Below, piece by piece: positions 1 to 8,208 of a stretch of 64,000 bases of DNA. The DNA comes from Planctomycetota bacterium (GTDB taxonomy: Bacteria; Planctomycetota; Phycisphaerae; Phycisphaerales; Phycisphaeraceae): positions 4,092,001-4,156,000 of the forward strand of contig CP066225.1 of NCBI GenBank assembly GCA_016350165.1, read 5' to 3'. Within the stretch, counting starts at the first letter, position 1, and the number at the start of each line of letters is the position of its first letter. A program made the translations under genes and the position numbers. Under the pieces are notes generated by a model, which saw only the letters and a program-made list of their open reading frames with translations, had not been told where the DNA came from and searched no databases.

Positions 1-1
1 C

Positions 2-151
2 GCACGCATCTCGTCCAATCCTCAGGCTCCACCTCAAAAGAATTTCCTTTTTTATGACCGTCTCAAAAACCAACTTCCGTTCAAAACGCGTGCACATGTC
101 CGCATTGCCCTCAAATCCAACTCGCGAGCATCCAACCCCAAATACCACTAA
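2..151 (+). CDS. 3' end of an unidentified gene (partial)
   Basis: An open frame of 49 codons runs from the window edge to a TAA at 149-151, 39 bases before truA. The visible tail is basic and ends in residues SNPKYH. I recognise no domain in it, and the start lies outside the window. Codon choice is C-rich, like truA just downstream, which fits a common transcription unit. It could also be a chance open frame, because 49 codons is short. Confidence 0.4.
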   Translation, partial: ARISSNPQAPPQKNFLFYDRLKNQLPFKTRAHVRIALKSNSRASNPKYH

Positions 152-190
152 AATATCTCTAACACCCCGATTCACTCCATTGGATGCCGT

Positions 191-1042
191 ATGACCGACC
201 CAAGACACAACAACCCAGACCCGCAAAGCGATTCAGAACCGTATCTAGGTCCTGAACCGCAAAAGCACCGCTACAAGCTCACCGTTGCCTATGATGGCTC
301 CGATTTCTTTGGTTGGCAAAAACAAGAACCACCCGATCAGGAACCGCTCCGCACTGTGCAAGGCGTTCTCGAACAGGCACTCATCCGTAAACTCAAACAA
401 CCCATCATTCTCACAGGCGCATCCCGCACTGATTCTGGTGTTCATGCGCTTGGCCAAGTCGCGCACTTTGACGCAACAACTCGTATTCCAGTTGAAAATC
501 TCGCCCACGCTGTCAACGGTTGTCTCCCACCTGACATCGATATCCGCAAAGCTGAAATCACAACCGACGATTTTCAATCCATCCTTGGCGCAAAAAATAA
601 ACAGTATCGATATCGTTTCTATACCTCACGACATCGCCCATTAGGTTTCCGCAACCTCGTCTACCACACCCATTATCCCCTTGATCCGACACGCATGCAG
701 GACGCTGCAAATCGCCTTGTTGGAGAACATGATTTTGAAGGCTTTGCAACTGCTGGGCATGGGCGCGAATCAACTGTGCGCACGATCTATTCATGCGATA
801 TAGAAATCAACGGCGAATTCACTGATATCGTTGTAACAGGTAATGGTTTTCTCTGGAATCAAATCCGCATCATAGCCGGCACACTTCTCGAAGTTGGCCG
901 CGGTCATTTTGAACCTGATCGCATTGATGAAATCATCCGCACGACAGATCGTCAATTGGCTGGCCCGACATTGCCACCATCAGGTCTGACGCTTGAATGG
1001 ATTTCGTATGAAACGCGTAAAGCGCAAGGGGGTGACGTATGA
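191..1042 (+). CDS. truA: tRNA pseudouridine(38-40) synthase TruA
   Basis: Isomerises uridines 38-40 of the tRNA anticodon arm to pseudouridine in the cytoplasm. The protein has 283 residues, slightly longer than usual because of a polar N-terminal extension of about 27 residues before the conserved YDGSDFFGWQ block. The catalytic Asp lies in GASRTDSGVHALGQ, at about residue 81, and the C-terminal FLWNQIRIIAGTLLEVGRG block is intact. Its stop overlaps the next start (ATGA at 1039-1042), so translation is probably coupled to the glycosyltransferase. Third codon positions are C-rich, in sharp contrast to the G/T-rich gene that overlaps it. Confidence 0.95.
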   Translation: MTDPRHNNPDPQSDSEPYLGPEPQKHRYKLTVAYDGSDFFGWQKQEPPDQEPLRTVQGVLEQALIRKLKQPIILTGASRTDSGVHALGQVAHFDATTRIPVENLAHAVNGCLPPDIDIRKAEITTDDFQSILGAKNKQYRYRFYTSRHRPLGFRNLVYHTHYPLDPTRMQDAANRLVGEHDFEGFATAGHGRESTVRTIYSCDIEINGEFTDIVVTGNGFLWNQIRIIAGTLLEVGRGHFEPDRIDEIIRTTDRQLAGPTLPPSGLTLEWISYETRKAQGGDV

Positions 1043-2220
1043 AGATCATGCACATTATTACACGGTTAATTCAGGGTGGGGCGCAGCAGAATACTGTGAT
1101 GAGTTGTAAGGCTCAGGTTGCTGCTGGGCATCAGGTAGTATTAGTTTATGGGCCGATTTATGGGCCTGAGGGATCGTTGTTGGATGAGGCACAACAATCG
1201 GGCTCGAAGTTGGTTGAACTACCATCAATGGTGCGTTCGATTCATCCATTTAAAGATGCACAGTGTTATCAAGCGATGAAACGGCTGATACGTGAAGAGA
1301 AACCTAACATTGTGCATACGCATTCATCGAAGGCAGGGATCACGGGACGTGTTGCAGCTTGGAATGCTTTACCTGCAAAACAGCGGCCGATTGTGATACA
1401 TACGGTGCATGGTTTGCCGTTCCATGATCATCAATCGAAGTTGGTGCATAACTTGTATGTGGGGTTGGAAAAATATGCAGCGAAGCATAGCCATCATCTG
1501 ATCGCGATAACGCCTGCGATGGTGCAAGCGTTTGTTGATAAGAATATTGCGTCCGCTCAACAGTTTTCAGTGATTCCATCGGGTGTAGATTTGAGCCGAT
1601 TTAAACTTGACTCTAACGCGCGGATAGAGACGAGGCGAAAGTATAAGATTCCAGAAGATGCACCGGTGATAGCAAATCTTGCGCGTCTTGATCCTTTGAA
1701 GGGTCATGATGATTTATTGTATGTGTATCCTGAACTTGCAAGACAGTTGGGATCTGAAACGAGGTTGCTGTTTATCGGTGATGGCTATTATCGCCAAGAG
1801 CTTGAACAGAAGATCGTGAGTGCAGGTTTGGAGGATCGCGTGATTATTACGGGATACATCCCACATAAACAGATTGCCGCGACATTGGCTGCTGCAGATA
1901 TGAAGGTGCTTCCTTCGTATCAAGAGGGGCAATCGAGGACGTTGATTGAAGCGTTGCTGCTGGGGGTGCCGATTGTTGCATATAATGTTGGTGGAATTCC
2001 GTCGATCTGTAATGAACGGACAGGACGATTGGTGAATGCTCACGATTTGGTTGGATTGACGGACGCGATTGTAGATACCTATAAAAATAGATTTAAAACA
2101 GAAACTTTAACAGAAGCTGGAAGAAAATTTGTCGCGAAACAGTATTCTTCAGAGGCGATGACAGATGCGTTGGAGCATTTGTATCAATCACTGAGATCGC
2201 ATGATAATTTTTGTAGCTGA
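1039..2220 (+). CDS. Glycosyltransferase family 4 (GT-B fold)
   Basis: A 393-residue GT4 retaining glycosyltransferase, probably cytoplasmic or membrane-associated. Visible family features are the N-terminal HIITRLIQGGAQ loop, the HTHSSKAGITGR segment near residue 95, IPSGVDLSRF, and the donor-binding block EGQSRTLIEALLLGVPIVA, where two Glu residues bracket the nucleotide-sugar site. The start ATG overlaps the truA stop and has AAGGGGGTGAC just upstream. A PIG-L deacetylase follows after 28 bases. Transferase plus deacetylase recalls BshA/BshB of bacillithiol synthesis, but this N-terminus looks more like polysaccharide GT4 enzymes, so the acceptor is unknown. Confidence 0.85.
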   Translation: MKIMHIITRLIQGGAQQNTVMSCKAQVAAGHQVVLVYGPIYGPEGSLLDEAQQSGSKLVELPSMVRSIHPFKDAQCYQAMKRLIREEKPNIVHTHSSKAGITGRVAAWNALPAKQRPIVIHTVHGLPFHDHQSKLVHNLYVGLEKYAAKHSHHLIAITPAMVQAFVDKNIASAQQFSVIPSGVDLSRFKLDSNARIETRRKYKIPEDAPVIANLARLDPLKGHDDLLYVYPELARQLGSETRLLFIGDGYYRQELEQKIVSAGLEDRVIITGYIPHKQIAATLAAADMKVLPSYQEGQSRTLIEALLLGVPIVAYNVGGIPSICNERTGRLVNAHDLVGLTDAIVDTYKNRFKTETLTEAGRKFVAKQYSSEAMTDALEHLYQSLRSHDNFCS

Positions 2221-2248
2221 GTAAAGTTACTAATAGAAGGTTAGACGT

Positions 2249-2935
2249 ATGGCTAATATTCTCGTTGTCGGACCACATCCGGATGATCAGGAATTGGGAA
2301 TGGGTGGTACGATCATTCGGTTGGTGGAGCAGGGGCACAATGTTCTGATTTTGGACATCACGAACGGCGAGCCTACGCCTTATGGATCGCTTGAAGAGCG
2401 TGAGAAGGAGTGGACGTTAGCAGCGAAGATCTTGGGCGCACCACGTCAACTACTTGGTTTGAAAAATCGTGAAGTGATTCATACGTTAGATGCACGTCAT
2501 GCGGTGGCGTCGATTATTCGTAAGCATCAGGCAGAGATTATTTTCCTGCCGTTTGAAGAAGATGCGCACCCGGATCATCGTGCGGTGACACGTATTGTTG
2601 AGGATGCGCGTTTTGATGCGAAGTTGACGAAGATTGATTTGCCGGGCGAGCCGATATATCCGCGATGGATGATTTATTATTATTGCACGCACTTGCGTTG
2701 GGTTGCGAATCCGACATTCTGTATTGATATAACAGAACAGATGGAGAAGAAGATCGATGCGATCAAGGCGTATCACACTCAGTTTGTGGTACCTGAAAAG
2801 AATCGTCCGATTGTTGATTGGTTGCGAAGTATGAATGCTTACATGGGTTCAAGGATTGGGGTGCCGTATGCGGAGCCGTTCTTTACGAAGGAACCTTTGG
2901 GGTTGACTTCATTAGGGAATCTGGTTGGTTTATAA
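2249..2935 (+). CDS. PIG-L family deacetylase (BshB1-like)
   Basis: A zinc-dependent N-acetylglucosaminyl-type deacetylase of 228 residues. The metal site is visible as GPHPDDQELGMGG near residue 7 and the EDAHPDHRAV segment near residue 107. The conserved stretch GLKNREVIHT and the ending RIGVPYAEPFFTKEP match the BshB1 branch of the LmbE/PIG-L family. An AGAAGG ribosome site precedes the ATG. It forms a two-gene unit with the upstream GT4 and is closed by a hairpin terminator. The substrate may be a GlcNAc-malate-like thiol precursor or another GlcNAc conjugate; no bshC is visible here to settle it. Confidence 0.85.
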   Translation: MANILVVGPHPDDQELGMGGTIIRLVEQGHNVLILDITNGEPTPYGSLEEREKEWTLAAKILGAPRQLLGLKNREVIHTLDARHAVASIIRKHQAEIIFLPFEEDAHPDHRAVTRIVEDARFDAKLTKIDLPGEPIYPRWMIYYYCTHLRWVANPTFCIDITEQMEKKIDAIKAYHTQFVVPEKNRPIVDWLRSMNAYMGSRIGVPYAEPFFTKEPLGLTSLGNLVGL

Positions 2936-2945
2936 AACATAAAAT

Positions 2946-2977
2946 GAAAAAGCTCACAATAAGATGTGAGCTTTTTT
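2946..2977. terminator. Bidirectional intrinsic terminator
   Basis: Inverted repeat AAAAGCTCACA / TGTGAGCTTTT with a short loop. It is followed by a T-run on the plus strand and by T's on the minus strand, and lies between two convergent genes. Confidence 0.85.
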
Positions 2978-2996
2978 GTTGGTTTTATAGTTGGTT

Positions 2997-4307
2997 TTAG
3001 CGGTACTCGATGTCGGCGATGAGTTGGCCTGAGTTGTTTTCACGCCAAATAAGAGTGGGTTCGGGGGAGAGCCCTTGTGCGAGAATACGTAGGGGCATGT
3101 CGTTGCGTGATGATTCGAGAAGTACGAAGTCAGTGTCGCGTCCACGTCTATTAAATGAATAGAGTCTTGAGTCGTCGGAGGTAATGGTTTCTGCTTCGCC
3201 ATCAACGGTCCATGTGACTTCAATGCTGTAACGCTGCATAAGATTTCGAACTTTGTTCATGTCACGGGGAACTTTGATGTTTTGTTCTTTAAAATGTTTG
3301 AGGGCGACACTGAGGTAACGCATACGTTCGACGGCTTCGTTGACGGGATCGTTTTCCATTGCGAAAGCGAAGCGTGTCCAGTCACGTTCCATACGACGGA
3401 GATCGAAACCAAAGATGCGTTTGAATGCCCAGCCGGGGTCTTCTCCGTTGTTGAGCTTGGTTAGATAGCTGTTGACGCCAGCTGCGTATTTACCGTCGTT
3501 TGAATGAATGAGGAAGTAAACCATTGACCAGGCTTGCGCGTAGAGTTTGGAGGCTCTTTCAGCATCATCGCCGAGTATGTTGCTCCACTGATCGTGATCG
3601 AGGTTCATGATGTCTGGGAATGAGAGGTAGTCGCGTTCGCGGATCATGCGTTTAACGAGCTTGGCTCGGTTGACATCGGTGAGCCCGGTATTCATTTTTT
3701 TGCCTGTAATTACAGCATCTTCGAAGTATTGAGCGAGTCCTTCGTTCATCCAAACGGGTAGGTCTTTACCGATATAGTTCCAGACAAATTGATGGAAACC
3801 TTCGTGTTGAAGGACAGCAAAAATTTCACGTCTGGGTTTGTCACCGATCCAGACTGCAAGGCATTTTAGATTTTCACGATAGACGAACATACCGCCGGAG
3901 TTGTTTGCTTTGACACCGTGTTTTGCGAGGAAGTTGATGTATTGATGCTCTCTATCGAATAGATAGACTTGCATTGGTCCTTGTTCTTCCCCGATGAGGC
4001 CTTGAAAGCGTGCCTCATAGATTTCGAACATTTGATCGAGATGTTTGCCGATGGGGAGGACACGTTTCTTAGGAAGCTTAGCGTGAATGAGATAATGATC
4101 GGTGCGATACCATTTAGCGCCGGGCTGCGTTTTGAGAACGTGATCAGAAACAAGCTGTGTGGAGTTGTGTACGGAAGCTTGTGTGGTGGACTGAGGATCG
4201 TTGAGGGCGGCGAAAATCCATTGGGATGTGAGGCCGAGGATGAGGCCTAGCGTCAGACAGGTGACTGAAGCTGCAACAACAAATCTCAAAACACGACGGA
4301 TTATCAT
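2997..4307 (-). CDS. Membrane-anchored zinc-metalloprotease-like protein (DUF1570/peptidase MA type)
   Basis: I take the ATG at 4307 as the start because AGAAGGGAAG lies directly upstream; the frame also has a TTG 18 bases earlier. The 436-residue product has one N-terminal hydrophobic segment (about residues 8-35) consistent with export or anchoring. The zinc site is clear: HEGFHQF near residue 168 and, about 20 residues on, LPVWMNEGLAQYFED, the gluzincin third-ligand Glu. This layout is typical of planctomycete DUF1570/peptidase-MA-like proteins, whose substrates are unknown. It is probably monocistronic, convergent with the PIG-L gene. Confidence 0.7.
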   Translation of the reverse strand: MIIRRVLRFVVAASVTCLTLGLILGLTSQWIFAALNDPQSTTQASVHNSTQLVSDHVLKTQPGAKWYRTDHYLIHAKLPKKRVLPIGKHLDQMFEIYEARFQGLIGEEQGPMQVYLFDREHQYINFLAKHGVKANNSGGMFVYRENLKCLAVWIGDKPRREIFAVLQHEGFHQFVWNYIGKDLPVWMNEGLAQYFEDAVITGKKMNTGLTDVNRAKLVKRMIRERDYLSFPDIMNLDHDQWSNILGDDAERASKLYAQAWSMVYFLIHSNDGKYAAGVNSYLTKLNNGEDPGWAFKRIFGFDLRRMERDWTRFAFAMENDPVNEAVERMRYLSVALKHFKEQNIKVPRDMNKVRNLMQRYSIEVTWTVDGEAETITSDDSRLYSFNRRGRDTDFVLLESSRNDMPLRILAQGLSPEPTLIWRENNSGQLIADIEYR

Positions 4308-4451
4308 TTCTTCCCTTCTGCGCAAGCGTAGTGATATGAGTAGTTTCGACGTGTTAGTGAGGAAAGATCAATGAGAGCGTGGACTCAAAGTGGAAGAGGA
4401 TATTCTCGGTTCGGTTTGTAGGGCTTGTAATAGTTGTGTGGTGAGTTTGAA

Positions 4452-4480
4452 TAAGAAAAAAGACTGCAAAAGCAGTCTTA
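4452..4480 (-). terminator. Terminator of accD
   Basis: Hairpin AAGACTGC-AAAA-GCAGTCTT, followed on the minus strand by a T-rich run, about 35 bases after the accD stop. Confidence 0.75.
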
Positions 4481-4512
4481 AAAGTGTTTTAGTTTATGTG
4501 AGGCAGGTTGGT

Positions 4513-5388
4513 TTACTTACCTGCATAGTCGATGAGACGTGCGACTTCAGAGCGAAGATCTTTACGATGCACGACACGATCGACGAATCCTTTTTCGAGG
4601 AGGAACTCTGAACGCTGGAAGCCTTCGGGGAGTTCCTGACGAACGGTGTTGGCGATGACGCGCGGACCAGCGAAGCCGATGAGGGCTTTGGGTTCAGCAA
4701 GAATGACGTCGCCGAGCATAGCGTAGGAAGCGGTGACGCCTCCGGTAGTTGGGTCAGTGAGGATGCTGATGAAAAGACCACCCATGTCGTCGAAACGGGC
4801 GAGAGCTGCTGAGGTCTTGGCCATTTGTGCGAGGGAAAGACTACTTTCCTGCATACGAGCGCCGCCAGATGCATTGACGAGAATGAAGGGGCGATCAGTT
4901 TCGGTGGCGAGTTCGATGCAACGTGTGATCTTTTCGCCAACGACGCTGCCCATGGATGCCATCATGAAACGTGTGTCCATGACAGCGAGGACGACGCCAC
5001 GACCTTTGATGAAGCCTTTGCCGCAGAGCAGGGCATCCTTGTGGCCAGTTTTGCGTTGTTCTTTTTCGATGCGGTCGCTGTAGGGGATTCTGTCGACAAA
5101 GCCGAGTGCATCGGTGGGGCCGAGGTCAGCCCATAGTTCCTCGAAGCTGCCTGGGTCGAGCATTTGCTCGATACGTTCATCGGCGCCGACACGATAGTGG
5201 TGATCGCACTCAGGGCATACCTCAAGATTCTCAGCCACTTGTTTTTTGTAACACATTGCTTCACACTTAGGGCATCTCATCCAGAGGCCTTCGGGGACAT
5301 CACTTTGCTTGAGGTCCTGCCAAGTGCGCGCAGTGGTGGTATCATTCTTAGTCGTATCCGAACCGGATTTGGTCTGCTGGTCAGCCAA
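4513..5388 (-). CDS. accD: Acetyl-CoA carboxylase carboxyltransferase subunit beta
   Basis: The beta half of the carboxyltransferase that moves carboxyl from biotin-BCCP to acetyl-CoA, making malonyl-CoA for fatty-acid synthesis. The N-terminal zinc ribbon is complete (Cys39, Cys42, Cys58, Cys61 in MRCPKC and VCPECDHHY), followed by the crotonase-fold body with VNASGGARMQE and DPTTGGVTASYAMLGD. The start is TTG with GAGGAG about 10 bases upstream; no in-frame ATG exists before Met37, which would delete most of the N-terminal lead before the zinc ribbon. At 291 residues it has the usual length. The partner accA is not in the window. Confidence 0.95.
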   Translation of the reverse strand: MADQQTKSGSDTTKNDTTTARTWQDLKQSDVPEGLWMRCPKCEAMCYKKQVAENLEVCPECDHHYRVGADERIEQMLDPGSFEELWADLGPTDALGFVDRIPYSDRIEKEQRKTGHKDALLCGKGFIKGRGVVLAVMDTRFMMASMGSVVGEKITRCIELATETDRPFILVNASGGARMQESSLSLAQMAKTSAALARFDDMGGLFISILTDPTTGGVTASYAMLGDVILAEPKALIGFAGPRVIANTVRQELPEGFQRSEFLLEKGFVDRVVHRKDLRSEVARLIDYAGK

Positions 5389-5487
5389 AGTATGTAATCT
5401 CCTCTTTGCTGTTCCAGTAATATGTCAGATAATAATCTCGCGTTAGTTAATGATTATAACCGCATTTACAAGTTAGAGAGAATCCCA

Positions 5488-6300
5488 ATGCGAATCGTTC
5501 GTTTTATTGATCCGGAAGGCAATGTTTGTTTAGGGGCAGAGCAGGGCGAAAATACGGCTCAGATCCTAGAAGGCGACCTTCTCTCGAATCCGCATGACTT
5601 AGTCAAAACCGGTAAAACTGCCGAGATAACAAGACAGCTTGCTCCGTTGATCCCGCCTAACATTTATTGTATCGGTAGAAATTACGCAGAGCATGCAAAG
5701 GAGGGGGGGGCAGACATTCCGACGACGCCGGTGATATTTATGAAGCCGACGACAGCTGTGACTAATCCTAATTCGCCTGTGATCATTCCGGCTTGCTCAT
5801 CAAAAAATGGGGAGGTGGATTTTGAGGCTGAGTTGGCGGTGATCATTGGGAAGGGTGGAAGAAATATTGCTGAAGAAGATGCACTGGATCATGTGTTTGG
5901 TTACACGGTGGCGAATGATATCTCAGCAAGAAAGCATCAAAAGCATACTGGTGGTGGGCAGTGGATACGAGGTAAATCGTTTGATACGTTCTGTCCGTTG
6001 GGGCCTGCGATTGTGACGGCAGATGAGGTGAGTGATCCGCAGGATTTGCCGATCTCATTGACGTTGAATGATCAGACGATGCAGTTTGATAATACAAAGA
6101 ACATGATTTTTAGTGTGGCATTTTTGATATCGTTTATCTCGCGTGACACGACGTTGTTGCCGGGTACAACGATATTGACGGGGACGCCATCAGGAGTTGG
6201 GTTTGCAAGGAAGCCACCGGTGTGGTTGCAGGCAGGTGATAAGATGGCGGTGACAGTTGGCTCGGTCGGTACGTTGGTGAATCCGGTTGAATCGGCTTGA
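5488..6300 (+). CDS. Fumarylacetoacetate hydrolase family protein
   Basis: A FAH-superfamily hydrolase/isomerase/decarboxylase of about 270 residues. Conserved features are IYCIGRNYAEHA, the metal-binding acidic motif VDFEAELAVIIGK, GYTVANDISAR and the C-terminal TGTPSGVGFA. An upstream in-frame ATG at 5422 would add 22 residues, but it lacks a ribosome site. The ATG at 5488 has AGAGAG upstream and gives the normal family N-terminus MRIVRF. Members open C-C bonds or decarboxylate beta-keto acids in aromatic or sugar-acid catabolism; the substrate cannot be read from sequence. It is divergent from accD and closed by a terminator. Confidence 0.88.
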   Translation: MRIVRFIDPEGNVCLGAEQGENTAQILEGDLLSNPHDLVKTGKTAEITRQLAPLIPPNIYCIGRNYAEHAKEGGADIPTTPVIFMKPTTAVTNPNSPVIIPACSSKNGEVDFEAELAVIIGKGGRNIAEEDALDHVFGYTVANDISARKHQKHTGGGQWIRGKSFDTFCPLGPAIVTADEVSDPQDLPISLTLNDQTMQFDNTKNMIFSVAFLISFISRDTTLLPGTTILTGTPSGVGFARKPPVWLQAGDKMAVTVGSVGTLVNPVESA

Positions 6301-6326
6301 GTGTAAAGAGATAATTAATGAAGAAG

Positions 6327-6357
6327 AAGCTACTGAGTGTTCCTGGTAGCTTTTTTT
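6327..6357 (+). terminator. Terminator of the FAH-family gene
   Basis: AAGCTAC / GTAGCTT hairpin with a 12-base loop followed by seven T's, 27 bases after the stop. It sits inside the longest possible frame of the next gene, which argues against that longer start. Confidence 0.65.
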
Positions 6358-6440
6358 ATTGTGATTTGTTGAGCGTAGATGATACAAATTTTGATATACT
6401 GACTATTCGAGAGATAGATTTTTTGTGTGTAAGGAAAGTT

Positions 6441-6758
6441 ATGGAGCAATTTGTATCGGAGCCGATCACACCGAAGCCGGGTACGTTTAATGCGTCTGCT
6501 ATTGCGCGTGGTGAGCCTGGATTGCCGACACACTTTACGTGGCGTAAAGAAGAGTATCGTGTTGATGAGATACTTGAAGTTTGGAAAGCATCGACGGCTG
6601 AAGGGGGATCAGGGGAGATGTATTTAAGGCGTCATTATTTTAAGGTGCGGACGACGTCGCGACATGTGATGACGTTGTATTGTGAAAGGCAGCAAAAACG
6701 AAAGAATGCAAAGGCAAGATGGTTTTTGTATACGATGAATTTGCCTGAGGATGAATGA
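6441..6758 (+). CDS. DUF6504 family small protein
   Basis: A 105-residue protein. The start at 6441 has AAGGAAAG just upstream, whereas the longer frame from 6318 would contain a terminator. The pattern of SEPITPKPGTFNAS, ARGEPGLPTHFTWR and GEMYLRRHYFKVRTT, ending in WFLYT, matches from memory the DUF6504 family, found mainly in planctomycetes and related bacteria. There is no signal peptide or membrane segment. The function is unknown; the basic aromatic C-terminal half could bind nucleic acid, but that is a guess. Closed by a bidirectional terminator shared with the minus-strand pseudopilin gene. Confidence 0.75.
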   Translation: MEQFVSEPITPKPGTFNASAIARGEPGLPTHFTWRKEEYRVDEILEVWKASTAEGGSGEMYLRRHYFKVRTTSRHVMTLYCERQQKRKNAKARWFLYTMNLPEDE

Positions 6759-6768
6759 TTTGGATATA

Positions 6769-6797
6769 AAAAACCACGGTGAAAGCCGTGGTTTTAT
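6769..6797. terminator. Bidirectional intrinsic terminator
   Basis: AAACCACGG / CCGTGGTTT hairpin with T-rich tails on both strands, between the convergent DUF6504 and GspH-like genes. Confidence 0.85.
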
Positions 6798-6849
6798 TAC
6801 AGCAGTGTATTTCTTTCCCTGGCGAATGATCATGAATGAACCTCTCCTC

Positions 6850-7392
6850 CTATGGCACGTTCATGATATTTCCTACACTGACCTCCCCGCTACTTGCTGC
6901 AATTGTCAGACATATACGCTTACTATCTTTGCGTAACGTAATTGTCTGATCATCCCCCTCATCTAGTTGCCCGTATAAACCAAAACCAAGCATTTCATCA
7001 TCATTGAAGCTGACTGTTTCAATGGTGATTCCTCCCAAAGAGCTGGCACGGCCTTGACCAAACTTCACTAGATAAGACCCCCCCTGAGCCTTATCAAGTA
7101 TTGGCGTTTCCGTGTCAGATTGGGTTGAGATCCAATATGTGTCACTTCCTTCAATAACACGCATGACACGAAGGTTGTCGCCATGGGTTATTGATTCATT
7201 TTGCGCCAAAGCAATGTCAGCGCTAATGAGCTTTGCTGCTTGCGTGAGCTTGCTTTCGGTCGTGTCACTTAACATGGGTACGCCGATTGCGCTGGCGATG
7301 GCTAAGATCATGACGACCATTAAAACCTCAACTAGCGTGAAAGCATTTTTGTTTACGTTGATTGGAATGGTTGAACGATCGTACATTCTCAT
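6850..7392 (-). CDS. GspH-like minor pseudopilin
   Basis: A 180-residue prepilin. After a short positively charged leader comes the type III cleavage motif NAFTLVEVLMVVMILAIA, with Glu at mature position 5, followed by a roughly 20-residue hydrophobic helix and a soluble beta-rich C-terminal part, the GspH/FimT plan. Prepilin peptidase (not in the window) would cleave after the Ala of NA. The ATG at 7392 has TAGGTAA upstream. It is divergent from the GspI/J/K-like genes across a 250-base intergenic region, which suggests one co-regulated pseudopilus tip set. Confidence 0.8.
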   Translation of the reverse strand: MRMYDRSTIPINVNKNAFTLVEVLMVVMILAIASAIGVPMLSDTTESKLTQAAKLISADIALAQNESITHGDNLRVMRVIEGSDTYWISTQSDTETPILDKAQGGSYLVKFGQGRASSLGGITIETVSFNDDEMLGFGLYGQLDEGDDQTITLRKDSKRICLTIAASSGEVSVGNIMNVP

Positions 7393-7642
7393 GATTACCT
7401 AATCGGTATAAATAGAGTTCAATATCACACGTTGCGTTTGTTTTGCGGCAAATACTGAAGAGTACTCATGAGACTTGAATGATTGATGGTGATGGTAGGA
7501 GAATACCCTGAATTTGTAGTAAAAGATGAAATGACTATTCCATGATTAGAAGCATTTAACTACTCATTATAAGCCGCAAAATCCTTAATATATGTATTTG
7601 TGTAACCGATACTGCCAGTAGTAAAAGACGTTAGTTTTTTGC

Positions 7643-8197
7643 ATGAAAGAAAATGAGAGCGGGGAGATAAACCACATCAGCGGACTACAGCAAAAAAATA
7701 AGAAAATGGATCAGAATGAATGGGGCTTTACGCTTCCAGAGGTTTTGCTTGCATCTGTAATTTTGGCATTTGTTGTTGCGGCCTTAACACAGGCGATCGT
7801 TTCGGGCCAAATGCAGACATATAACGCATTGCAAGAGAAAAGAGCAATGGAATTGGCTGAATCTTTAATGGAAGAAATCACAGTTCTTGCATATGTAGAT
7901 TCGGATGGATCGGTTGCACTTGGGCCTGAAGGTGATGAAAACGATCGGGGTGATTTCGATAATTTAGATGATTACCACGGCTATATTCAAAGTTCTGCAG
8001 GTATCAGTGATATTCATAACCATTTATTACCTGAGGTATATCAGAGTTATTCGCGTGAAGCGAGTGTTGAATACGTAACTGTATCGATACCTCAGTTAGG
8101 CGGCGATTACGAAGGTGTTTTGATTAGTATTACAGTGATCAATAAAGATTTGCGTAACTGGTCGCTTAAGAGGTTTGTGCCAAAGCCTGTTGAGTAG
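7643..8197 (+). CDS. GspI-like minor pseudopilin
   Basis: A 184-residue prepilin with a polar leader of about 28 residues and the cleavage/helix motif GFTLPEVLLASVILAFVV (Glu5 present). It is followed by an amphipathic segment containing EKRAMELAESLMEEI, which resembles GspI and PulI-like proteins where RA..LAES is typical. The leader is long; Met22 (7706) is an alternative start. It is first in a three-gene run (I-J-K order) with 11-base and 9-base gaps, so it is probably one operon. No secretion ATPase or secretin is nearby, so the assembly machinery must be encoded elsewhere. Confidence 0.78.
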   Translation: MKENESGEINHISGLQQKNKKMDQNEWGFTLPEVLLASVILAFVVAALTQAIVSGQMQTYNALQEKRAMELAESLMEEITVLAYVDSDGSVALGPEGDENDRGDFDNLDDYHGYIQSSAGISDIHNHLLPEVYQSYSREASVEYVTVSIPQLGGDYEGVLISITVINKDLRNWSLKRFVPKPVE

Positions 8198-8208
8198 TTT
8201 GGAGATGG

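Noticed and set aside
5422-5487. Extra 22 N-terminal residues on the FAH-family protein
   Set aside because: No ribosome site before that ATG; the internal ATG has AGAGAG and matches the family start.
6318-6440. N-terminal extension of the DUF6504 protein
   Set aside because: The stretch contains the hairpin terminator of the previous gene, and the normal family start at 6441 has a good ribosome site.
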